Below, piece after piece: positions 1 through 9,216 of a stretch of 64,000 nt of DNA (positions are counted from its first letter, which is position 1; every line of letters begins with the position of its first letter). Source of the stretch: Ustilago trichophora. Its lineage: Eukaryota > Basidiomycota > Ustilaginomycetes > Ustilaginales > Ustilaginaceae. The stretch spans positions 372,001-436,000 of the forward strand of contig OOIN01000015.1 of NCBI GenBank assembly GCA_900323505.1, in the 5' to 3' direction. A model generated the notes under the pieces. The model was given only the letters and a program-made list of their open reading frames with translations, did no database searches and had not been told where the DNA came from. Both the position numbers and the translations under genes were made by a program.

Positions 1-58
1 TCCTCTTGATCATCCATTCTCCTCAAAGGTCATACACGACTGTCTTGTAGCAGCAATC

Positions 59-1219
59 ATGACGGTGGCCGCTCCTATCACCGATGCGAGCTGGCACAGA
101 CTCCCTGAGGACACTTTTGGAGCAGCTCCTTCTAGGAATACACCTTTCGACCCTTCTTCCTCTTCGCACTGCGACCCTGCCTCTGACCCTGACTCGGACG
201 ATTCTGGATCCGAATGGTCATACGAAGACGAGCAGCAGCTTATAACTCTCGATCTCGGCACGGACAGAATCGCGCGCCGCGCACTGCTTGGATACAGCGG
301 AGGGCTGGATAGCGCGGATACCGACCAACCATCCTTGGTCGCTTCTGGTGCCGCTCGAACCATCCGTGCCACCCGCACTACCACCACCTCCACCAGCAAC
401 AGTAACACTACCGACGCTCAAAACACCGCTACCGCATCCAGCGGTGCCAATGGTGGTGGTAGCAGTGCACACCATCTAGGCGCTGGCAAGATGCTCTCCA
501 TAACCGGGCTCGATACCCGCCAGCCGCTGATGAAGATCGGCGATAGCGTATTGCGCGGTAATCGAATGGATATGTTTGGAAGCGAAATCGTACTCTGTGA
601 CGACTTCGATCCTACTCGTATCAGAGGAAAACAGCATCGTCTCCATCCTATCCCTCCTTCGACCGGGACCGAAACCAGGGCGAATGTGGCCTCTTCAACG
701 ACGCGAACACGGGTGCTCTTCAGGCCGATCTACGATCCAACCGCTCGCGAGACCACTGGCGAAGGATCAAACCTCGAAGCCCTCCACTCTCTTGCCAGAT
801 CCGTTAACCCAAACCACATCCACACAGCCACCAATTCTACACCACCAACAGCGCCAGAAGATTGGGGTAGAGCCGACGCAGCTCGTCTGGCATCACTAGC
901 AAACCTCATGGGTGACCCATCGACAGAGGGCACAGACGCGCAAAAGGGCGTAGGTAGAGGCAAGTATAAGAGGAAAGAGGTCAGTCCAGAAGAACAGTTG
1001 ATCAGGCAGGCAGAGAGAAGGGTGAGGAAGCTTGCCAAAGCACATTATCGACAGCAGCGAGAGGAGCAGCACCACCCACCGGAGCACGGGCAAGAACAGC
1101 CACACCACTCGCAAGATCCACAACACGAGAATCTTTCACAGCAGCAAACAGAAGAACAAATGCCAGATCAACAGGTTCCAAGCCATCCAAGTCCACCACC
1201 ACCTTTTACCCATTCCTAA
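59..1219 (+). CDS. TFIIIC triple-barrel subunit (Sfc7/GTF3C6/tau55-related)
   Basis: 386 residues. Probable small subunit of RNA polymerase III factor TFIIIC, which binds tRNA-gene internal promoters in the nucleus. What is seen: an acidic Ser-rich N-terminus; a first strand near residue 51 (EWSYEDEQQLITLDLG); then, after a roughly 75-residue Thr/Ala/Ser/Gly-rich insert, the core of the triple-barrel domain at about 143-225, with the typical pattern LSITGLDTRQPLMKIGD followed by GSEIVL and a late VLFRPIYDP strand. The C-terminus is a basic helix (about 300-345) followed by a Gln/His-rich tail. There is no N-terminal phosphatase-like domain as in yeast tau55, so it resembles the short Sfc7/GTF3C6 form. 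The ATG at 59 is the first in frame, but upstream sequence is cut by the window edge. It is convergent with the Rpn3 gene (157 bp between stops). The family call rests on pattern recognition of the barrel. Confidence 0.72.
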   Translation: MTVAAPITDASWHRLPEDTFGAAPSRNTPFDPSSSSHCDPASDPDSDDSGSEWSYEDEQQLITLDLGTDRIARRALLGYSGGLDSADTDQPSLVASGAARTIRATRTTTTSTSNSNTTDAQNTATASSGANGGGSSAHHLGAGKMLSITGLDTRQPLMKIGDSVLRGNRMDMFGSEIVLCDDFDPTRIRGKQHRLHPIPPSTGTETRANVASSTTRTRVLFRPIYDPTARETTGEGSNLEALHSLARSVNPNHIHTATNSTPPTAPEDWGRADAARLASLANLMGDPSTEGTDAQKGVGRGKYKRKEVSPEEQLIRQAERRVRKLAKAHYRQQREEQHHPPEHGQEQPHHSQDPQHENLSQQQTEEQMPDQQVPSHPSPPPPFTHS

Positions 1220-1376
1220 TTCCATCACACAACAAAATTCAAGATCTTTGTTTTTATCAAAGCTCACAGCGCTCACTCACAGACTTAAAACTCAAACATA
1301 TGCTCTGTGTAAGATGCGAACTTGTATTGCGTCAAAGTCAAAAAACTGACCATAACCCCTCCAATCGCCGTCCAAC

Positions 1377-3161
1377 TTACGCCCAGTCATCATCACTATC
1401 ATCCTCAGCGATTTCGGCAGCCAACTCCCTCTCCCTCTCCCTAGCCTCTGCTACGCTATTCAATTCCGCCCTATGCCCGTTCAGAGGATACCTCATGGCT
1501 TTGACACTTTCGTTGTGCAGCTGCAGGCAGAACTGAATTCGTTGCTGGAACTGTTGCATGGGTTCGTCGGTTTCGTACAGATCCTTGGTTTCGCGGTTGA
1601 CCATTTCGGCCTTTTCGTGATCGACGCGAGTGTCTCTGCTATCCACAACGTTGTCTCGGATGGCTTTCGCCACAATGTATTCGGCGTCTTCTTCGGATTC
1701 CAGGTGAAGCTTGTGCGTAATGTCTGCCAGAGAGATGCGAGAGTAGGAAAGCGAGATCATTCGAATGCCTGTCTTGATGACGTTGTGACGAAGACGAACG
1801 ATGAGGGAGAGCGTCTTGTCGGTTTGGAAGAGAGAAGTGTACTTTTGAAGCGTCGATTGGAAGCGTTGCAGATCTCCAACACGGACGGCTTGGACGATCT
1901 CCATGTACGGCGAGAGAGCTTTGCGCAGTACGGGAGTGCGGAAGATGGATCGCTCGGGGATCTCACCCATCAAAAGCTCGACTACGACAAGGAACTTGTA
2001 TGCAGTCTGAAGGAATCCAGCCGCCGTCTGAGATTGGCCAACGGGGTTCGACTCCTTCTTCTCCTCAGCGGTCGCAGGCTTGGCATTGGCACCAGTGGCG
2101 CTGGTTGCAGTCGTCGCACCTTCAGCAGTAGCAGCCTCCTGAGGCAACGAAGCCTGAGGAGCACGTCGAATCGCCTGCTGAAGATGCACGTGAGCCTGTG
2201 TGTAATCCAGCTGGACAGCACGAATGCGTCCCACATGGTAATCATACCTGGCCACCTGCGGGTTGCTAGCGCTGGAGCGGGGGAAAGGCGCCCTAGCCAC
2301 AAGCTTGTCAGCCTGATCGTACAGGTTGGCTTCGACAATGTACGACCTGAGCAACAAGTTGATGATGGTCGCCTCGGTTTCGGTATCGTGTCGAAGCGAG
2401 GCAGTTCGCTGGAGGCTGAGCAATTGGCTTCGAATGGCGGTGAGACCACCCTCGACGCGGGCACCTTTGGCCTTGGCCTGGTCGGCTTTGAGCTCTTCTG
2501 CCCTGCCGAGGAAGAAGATGGTCTTGGCGGCGAGGTGGTCGAGCGTCCTTCGATTCTGAGTGGTGATGGTAGAGATGGATGCAACGGCTTCGTTGGAGGC
2601 AGCGTCGAGCTTCTTGTTGTCGATCAAGTGGACGAGCGTCAGCAGGCGGAGATAGGCAACGAGCTCAGGCTGAGCCTCTGGCTGCCTCTGGGCAGGCTTT
2701 GCTGGAGCCGCAGCAGCAGTAGCGGGGGCAGCCTTTGCATCCTTGTCAGCTTCGGCCTTGGGCTCGGCAGAGTCGACATCCATAGCATCCGACGTGGCGG
2801 CAGCAGCGGCCGAGCTGGCATCCTTCACAGCAGGTGGTTCAGGTGTGTACGCCTGAGGCAAGAAGGTGAGCAAGTGCTTCTGGATGGCCTCATCCTGACC
2901 GTTGGCAAGAATGCCCTCCTGTACAGCCAAAGCAAGCACCTCGGGGTAGGCATTCACCTTTCTCCTGACATACGGAAGCGTACGCAGCACACGGGCAGTA
3001 AATCGCTGCTCAATGTGGGAAACACTGCGCTCGATCAGCAAGAAGTTGTGTCTGAGCAAGGCCAGAAGCTGTTCCCTCTCGCTCGGCGGCTTGACGACAG
3101 GAGTGTCAGCTGGCTTGGCGGCGGATGCCTCCTCCTTGGTAGCCTTGACTGGCTCTGGCAT
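1377..3161 (-). CDS. RPN3: 26S proteasome regulatory subunit Rpn3 (PSMD3)
   Basis: 594 residues, close to the family's usual 500-570. A scaffold subunit of the 19S lid of the 26S proteasome. What is seen: an N-terminal helical region with the family's conserved stretch around residues 45-85 (HIEQRFTARVLRTLPYVRRK), an Ala-rich disordered insert (about 110-155), TPR-like helices, then a strong PCI module at about 385-525 (FRTPVLRKALSPYMEIVQAV, SLSYSRISLADITHKLHL, a winged-helix VAKAIRDNVVDSRD). The protein ends in an acidic DDSDDDW tail typical of lid subunits. It is a single exon, with the ATG at 3161 preceding a Lys/Ala-rich leader. Its promoter must lie in the short gap before the 3' end of the next minus-strand gene. 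No PACE-like proteasome control element was identified by eye. A 564-codon open frame on the opposite strand is a shadow. Confidence 0.95.
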   Translation of the reverse strand: MPEPVKATKEEASAAKPADTPVVKPPSEREQLLALLRHNFLLIERSVSHIEQRFTARVLRTLPYVRRKVNAYPEVLALAVQEGILANGQDEAIQKHLLTFLPQAYTPEPPAVKDASSAAAAATSDAMDVDSAEPKAEADKDAKAAPATAAAAPAKPAQRQPEAQPELVAYLRLLTLVHLIDNKKLDAASNEAVASISTITTQNRRTLDHLAAKTIFFLGRAEELKADQAKAKGARVEGGLTAIRSQLLSLQRTASLRHDTETEATIINLLLRSYIVEANLYDQADKLVARAPFPRSSASNPQVARYDYHVGRIRAVQLDYTQAHVHLQQAIRRAPQASLPQEAATAEGATTATSATGANAKPATAEEKKESNPVGQSQTAAGFLQTAYKFLVVVELLMGEIPERSIFRTPVLRKALSPYMEIVQAVRVGDLQRFQSTLQKYTSLFQTDKTLSLIVRLRHNVIKTGIRMISLSYSRISLADITHKLHLESEEDAEYIVAKAIRDNVVDSRDTRVDHEKAEMVNRETKDLYETDEPMQQFQQRIQFCLQLHNESVKAMRYPLNGHRAELNSVAEARERERELAAEIAEDDSDDDWA

Positions 3162-3501
3162 GGTTGATAGCGGTGCGAGTTGATGTGGCGAGATTCGAGT
3201 TTGTAGTTGGCTTGAGCGAGTCGTGCGGCCGTGTGCGTAGATAACCGATGAAGTAGAGCGTATACGGATGCAGGCGTCGACACGATGGATCCGACAGGTG
3301 ATGATGGTTGAGGGAGTGTCGGTCTGGAATGACGCTCAGATGTGTGTGTTGGGTGCAGTTTGGCCTGAGACGCGCGGTCGGTCGATCACAATTCGCGAAG
3401 CCAATTTTTGGCGGTCAGACCTCCACCATAGCTTTTATTTCAAATTGTGAAGATTCCCAGCCTAACAACCACGAGTGGAAAAAAATCCAGTCCACGCTTA
3501 C
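3162..3501. promoter_or_regulatory. Gap: Rpn3 upstream region and 3' end of NT-C2 gene
   Basis: About 340 bp between the Rpn3 start codon and the last supported exon of the neighbouring minus-strand gene. It must hold the Rpn3 promoter and the 3' UTR, and possibly a last short exon, of the NT-C2 gene. No clear TATA box or repeat is visible. Confidence 0.5.
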
Positions 3502-6500
3502 CTCTGCAATCTGAGCTTCCATACCTCGTTCAACACGATCTCGCTGCTGGCTCAAATCCATCTGATATCGAACCGAGCCTGAAAGAAAGAAAGAGCGATG
3601 CGTATTGCGATAAAAGATAAAAATACAATTAGAATATAAGATGGTGACCCAATAGTGTTGAGGTGAAAGCACCAACAGCGAAGCCCTTTCATGCGAGCAG
3701 CTGACCATGTACAGGCAGCTCAGCAGTAGCGATCTCCGCCGGATGGCCCAGCTTGACCTGCTCATCTTGCCAAGCAGCATCGTCATCCTCTTCGGCATCG
3801 TGGTACACGGAAGCGAACGAGCTCTCCCTCTTGTGCTCTGGCCTGAAATTCTCGTCTGCCGATACAACGGTCTGGTCTGTCGCACTTGACCTTCGTCCAT
3901 CCGAATTGTATGACGCTAGCGAGCCAAACCGATCCACCGCGTCAGCGTCTTCAAACTCTTCCGTCTCGGGCGAGGACAAATCCGGCGAAAGAGGTAGCGG
4001 TACCGGTGCAGTCGAGATGGGTCTAAACCACCCGGCGCCCTGCCACCCCTTAGACGCCGCTTCTGAAGGTTCGATCCCGCGATTGCCCTTCGACCGGCGT
4101 TCGCGACCCGAGACACCTTGGCTGTCGTGCAGCGGAAGGGTGCCAGACCCGGCACTCGAGTTGGGGCGGGAAAAGGGACGGTTGGATGAGGACTTGGTGG
4201 CGTCCTTGGCAAATTGGCCGATTGCTCGGCTCGTGCGTTTCAGTCGGTCGAGGCCGACGGCGGTGCTGGTGGAGAGGCTTTGTGGGATGGAAAGACTGGC
4301 TTGATAGAGTCCTTTGAGGTCGTTGCTGCTGATGATCTTCTTGGGGTCGCCGCCAGCGGATGAAGCGGTGGAACGGATGCTGGCTGCGTCCGCGTCTTTG
4401 GTCGAGACTGGCCGAGGTGTGGTCGGATGTGAGGCGGTAGAGTGTGGTAAGGGAGAGAGGAAAGTGTTGGATCCATCTACCTTCTTCTCGGGCTCAGCAG
4501 CCGCCGCCGATTGTGCAGCAGTAGCGTCGGAGCGCGGCTGAGTCAGGTTGAGAGCAGAAGAAGAGGCAGCGGTGATGCCGCCAGCTCGAATCGGGATGTA
4601 GGCATGATCAACAACCACCGATGGCGGCGGCGGCATAGCGGCCCGATCGCGTTCTTCCTTGTCGAGCGTCTCTGCCACTGGAGTTGTGTCCTCGGATGGC
4701 GCTGGCTCCACAGCGACATTGTCACCGTCCAAGTTCCAGCGCACCGACGAGAGCCGCTTGGTCGAGGTGCGCGTCGCACTGGGAGGAGGCGCAGCGCCCG
4801 CAACATCGCTATTGGTGCGAGGAAGTGCATCCGTCGAAGCAGATGGCGATTCGACCAACAGCCCTGGCGTCAACTTGCCTCCAGAACCAGGCACGCTGAG
4901 ATGCAGCCCATGATTCTTGTCGCTAGAGAGACTCTCCAACTCGACACTGGATCCACTCTTGCTTCGCTCCTTGTAACCCTTCTTAGCCGCTTTGAGCTTT
5001 TCCTTTTTCTCCTTTTCTTTTTCTTTTTCTTTTTCCTTGTCCTTATCCTTGGAGCGGTAGAGACCGAAAGAGAAAGACCTTTCGGACTTTTTGGAGACGT
5101 TAGATGTCGTGCTGACGGTGCGAACGCGTTGTCGTGATCGTTCGGGCGATTTACTCGCCTTGTGCCTGAGTTGACGCTCCTGCGAGTCGACTGCAGCTGC
5201 AGCACGCTCCGCTCTGTGAGCTCGCGCAGCAGCAGCTTTGGCGGCTGCCGCTTCGTCCTGCACCTGACCATTGTGACTACCACCCACTGGGATGCCCTTG
5301 AAGATGGCATTGACGACGTCGTCAGGTGCACGATCTGCCTGGGTGCGACCCGAGAAGAAGGATGCCTCGGATGTGCGATGCGGCTTCTTCTTGGCAGCTT
5401 CGGAACCGGCTGCGGCAGCGACGAGATTTTCTGCCGGGATGCGGCTGGTCCACGTCTTTTTGGCATAGATCGATTTGAGAGGCGGACCGTACAGATTATG
5501 CTGCGAGTGCATCGAAGATCCCATGCGACCGAGCGAGAGACTGCTTGCACTTGGCAAGCCAGAGCCTATGAGCTGCTGGTTGCGTATCGAGGCACTGGCA
5601 CGGATAGGTTCGTTCCGAAGACTGCTGCTTTCGGAACTGCCGCTGTGTGACGAAGCCGGCTCACTGCCAGCCAGTGCAGAGGTGCTATCGCGTCCAGTGT
5701 CGAGCAACGAAGGAGCTACAATCGACCCGAGACCATTGACCATGAGACCATTTGAGATGGGCGGGACGTAGTATTCCTTGGCACCGCCGAGGAACGTCAT
5801 TGTGATGGTGATCTTGACGGTTGCATTGGTCTTGCTGTCATTGAGCAAGAACTTTCTGGTCTCTGAGCGGCAAGTGCGGTCGCGGTAGGAGTGCTCACCA
5901 CCGGGACCATGTTGGTGATGATGATGATGATGAGAATGATGATGGTGATGGTGTTGATGATGATGGTGGTGGTGATGATGGTGATGGTGACGTCCACTGG
6001 AGCTCGTGATGGGCGGATCAGGAGCAAATTCGGAAAGGTCGAGCACGACATGACCAAGCACAGAAGGATGGGTTGTCGACTTGGCATTCGCGGGCATTTC
6101 CTGTTTGATCGTCAGCTTGACCTCCGAGTTGACGAGGCGGCCCCAGGCTGTTGACACATCATCGAGATGAGCGCGCGATCGAAGGTCTTTGGCGCTCGAC
6201 TTTGCCGAGAGAGCAGGACTATCGTGATGGCTGTGGTTGGGTGAGTTGTCGTGGCGGCCTGAAGTTTTTGGCTTGCCGATACCAATGCGCATGCCCACCT
6301 GAACGTCGCGCTCCCATTCCACCTTGTGCTCATCAACCTTCACGAAGTCGGTTTCGCCCTTTGGCTCCTGGGTAAAGAAGAGAAGCGGATCGACGTTGTG
6401 ATCATGTGTGTCGGCGGTTTTGTGTCGCACTACGACCTTTATTGACTTTGTGCGCGATGTTGACGTCTTGCGACTGGTGGTGCTGTCCCTTCGCGAAGTT

Positions 6501-7072
6501 GGACTGGAAGAACCTGCTTCGATCTCTTCGGGAGCCAGAGGTGGTGCATCTTGGTCGTCATTTGCCTGCTGAGCGGGTGTGGAGGATTGGGATTGCGAGT
6601 CGTCATCCGCCTTGTCGCTGTCTCTGTTGGGATGCAATAGATTGGAGAGAAAAGCTGGTTTGTGAATGCCGTGATGTGATCGATCTCTGCTGGACTGGCT
6701 GAGTATTGATGCTGCATCTGCGCTTGTAGACGCGCTCGCTTGTCTGTGTCCGTGCTCATGGGGTGGACCGAGAGACAAGCTGTTGGATGCGCCAGAATCG
6801 TGATCTGTGGCTTGAATGTTCTTGGTAGCATCCTTTGCAGAGAGGGGATGTTGACCTTTGCGGACTGCACCCGAGACGGCGCGGGAGGTGGTTTGATGGA
6901 CTGCAGCGGCGGCAGCGTGTTGTAAGCTGGCGAGGGAATGGGAGCCCTTGATCTTCCATTTGCATGCGAAAAGGCCGGTGACTAGGGGTACGTTTGTGAG
7001 CTCATGGATGGTGATGTGAACGTGAAAGTAGGAGTGCTTCTGACCGAATCCAAAGGGAGAGAGCAGGGACAT
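3502..7072 (-). CDS. NT-C2 (EEIG1/EHBP1-type) domain protein with His tract
   Basis: A large, mostly disordered protein whose N-terminus matches the NT-C2 domain of EEIG1/EHBP1 proteins, a membrane- or Rab-associated C2-like fold. I take ATG 7072; the frame opens 33 codons further upstream but only with a TTG. Domain pieces in order: residues about 14-46 (FHVHITIHELTNVPLVTGLF), about 240-260 (KVEWERD), about 325-350 (KLTIKQEM, LGHVVLDLSEF) and about 405-430 (RKFLLNDSKTNATVKITITM). They are separated by Ser-rich inserts and a His-rich run (about 359-388). The remaining roughly 700 residues are low complexity, including a Lys/Glu repeat near 677-692. Unspliced, the frame stops at 3689 (1,127 residues). 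I prefer an intron at 3579-3705 that skips this stop and adds 26 codons ending at a good donor at 3501; the final exon is unresolved. Confidence 0.8.
3579..3705 (-). other. Probable intron near the 3' end of the NT-C2 gene
   Basis: On the minus strand the donor reads GTCAGC at 3705 and the acceptor is a pyrimidine-rich TTTCTTTCTTTCAG ending at 3579; a CTAAT branch-like motif lies about 50 nt before it. Splicing joins the frame in phase 1 and replaces the stop at 3689-3691 with 26 further codons (GSVRYQMDLSQQRDRV onward), which end at a consensus GTAAGC donor. Retention of this intron would give a protein about ten residues past the donor. Confidence 0.5.
4995..5040 (-). repeat. Low-complexity TTTTTC/CTTTTT repeat coding a Lys/Glu run
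   Basis: Imperfect six-base repeats inside the NT-C2 gene give an alternating KE run (residues about 677-692). This looks like simple-sequence expansion in a disordered region. Confidence 0.75.
5911..5998 (-). repeat. CAT/CAC triplet repeat coding a His-rich tract
   Basis: Interrupted ATG/GTG triplets on the plus strand encode about 25 His with a few Gln and Ser on the minus strand, inside the interrupted NT-C2 domain. It is a microsatellite-like expansion and could also bind metal. Confidence 0.85.
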
Positions 7073-9216
7073 TTTGGCGTCGCTTCGTAGCTGTGTGTCC
7101 AATTGTTTGCACTGGAGGCAGACAAGTTGTGCGCCAACGAGATGGCTGCACAGTGCAGAAAGAAAGCGCAAGTATCAGGCTATGTGTGGTAGCTGAGGCC
7201 AGAATCGAGAAAGATGTCCAAAGTCAAAGAAGTCGGTGGAGAAGGAAGAAGAGGTCATTCGACAGCATTCATCTTGAGTGCGACCTTCTTATGGGAGAGA
7301 GGAGACGACGAGCTGTAGCTTGGGTAGTTTTGAGAGTAGGCTGTGTATTGGTAGTGTCGATCTATGTGAGTTGAGGGAGCACTTGGGAGAGTGAGCTGAT
7401 GTGGTGAGAAGGAAAGGAGCTGCGAGGTTCGAGTTGAACTGTGTCCCGTGTGTCGCTGTGATGTGGCGTGCTAGATAGCCGTGGTGGGGGAAGGAGGCCG
7501 GGATTCAAGGCTCGTACATGACGTTTGAATGGCGATGGGAAGCGTGCAGAAGAACGGAATGGTGATGATGAAGACAGGGATGGGATGGAAAGTGAATTGT
7601 GTGGTTGTGTGGAGCACGCGCTCGCTTTTGCTGCAGAGGTGCAGGACAGAGTGGTGGGATTTGAGATACTCCGACACGGCTCAACAGTTCGAGATGCGGG
7701 CGGCGTCGATCTCGGACATTATTGGGAAAGAGAGCACACGGTCTGTTTTTTCCACCATGCAGTGAGCTGCAGTCATCAACAGCCTAGGTCAATTTACAGT
7801 ACTTAGCCTGTCTAACTTTTACAGTACGTTTGAGTGAGCGCTTAAAAATGACGATTTTGCTCGCTTGCTCTGCTCTAAGCCTCTTGCATGAAACGCAGGA
7901 ATGGGGGGGGCCATCCTTTCGGTTGTTATCTCCTATCTTTTTCTCTATCACTTCTACAACACACAGAGCGGTATGCACAACGGGACATGAACATTAGGAG
8001 CACTGGTTGAGAATGTTTAAGGACAAAGAGGTCGAGTTGAGGCGGCTTTGTTTTCACTCTTGCGAGGGATGCAGTTTATCGCAAGGGCCGCGTCGTATCT
8101 TGCGATCAAGTTTTCCGCGGAGGTGCGTTTCGGCAGGAACCGTAGCCTTCTTCCAAACCTTTCTTGGCATGATTCTCACGCTTTCGTCCTTCCTCTCCCT
8201 TCCAGAAGGCCAGAGTTGTGACGGAGATTAGTTTGAAATGCCGCAGCAGCACAGATGGGTGTGAAGAGGGCAATGTGGTGGTGCGGGGCTCTACAGCTTA
8301 GCAGGTTAGGCTGATGACAAGAGCGTATGTGTACTGTATGTATTTGTGTCCGTGCCGCCTCCGGTTTCACCTCTCCTGCAGCGAGGCGTCCTCAATTGGA
8401 TATTCCCCGCCCCAACTTTCTTCTTCCTTTTTCCTACCTCCCGTTGTTCCATTCTTCTTGTGCAGTACTCGTCACCGCTGCAAGACAGCTTCGGGCCCCG
8501 TTGAATCCCGGGGGACATTGTATCACCCCGCTCAATTTTTAAACGAGGCAATAAGATGATACAGCAGCATCAAGTCGCACCTGCGGGACGGAACGTTGTT
8601 GCCGGCGTGCGAATTTCAATTTTTGGGTCAGCCAACGGGACCCTGGAAATTGATTTTTTCCTCCTTCTCCTTCTTGGCCTTTTCATTTCTGGCTCTCCTC
8701 TTGACATCTTTATTTGCAAATGCTGACCATCGCTGTCTGATGCTTGATGTGCCAAGTGCTTAGGTGCTGATCAACGCCGCTAACTTCCCCACATGTTGAG
8801 ATTATAGTACGGCTCTCTTTGAAAACCCAAATGCAGCCTCGAGTTGATTTCAATATGAGAAGCGTCATCTTCACTAACACAGAGTGGTCGAGGTGGTGGT
8901 CATGCGGTCGCGCTTCGTCAGCTTATATCCATGTCGTCTGCAGCCGAGGCCGCAACCTCTCCTTCCCAACGTGAACCCTTCTCAGTCCGCTCTTCAATCC
9001 CATCACGTCATCATCTGTCATCCTCCTCACCACCGTTGCTCAACACAACCGCACACAACTTCTGGCACATCGTTCCTCACACTCGACCATGCTCTTAGTT
9101 GCATAGAGAAATTCAATCTGTATGCAATTTGTCTAGTTTAGTGTACAAGGTTCTAACTGTTGCGCTTGTCATGGCAAAATCGTATCTCATCATCATCGTA
9201 CGTCTGACGGTTCCCT
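7073..9216. other. 2.1-kb gap: NT-C2 gene promoter and PH gene 3' flank
   Basis: No ORF here resembles a protein I recognise, and none has the codon character of the neighbours. The left part must hold the promoter and 5' UTR of the NT-C2 gene; the right part is 3' of the PH-domain gene. A direct repeat TTTACAGTAC occurs at 7793-7802 and 7818-7827. No tRNA internal promoter boxes were seen by eye. Confidence 0.5.

Noticed and set aside
1473..3167. 564-codon plus-strand ORF opposite Rpn3
   Set aside because: It exactly shadows the Rpn3 coding strand and has no recognisable domain; long antisense frames result from the codon bias of the real gene.
5891..6154. Met-rich ORF on the plus strand
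   Set aside because: Product of reading the His-coding triplet repeat on the other strand.
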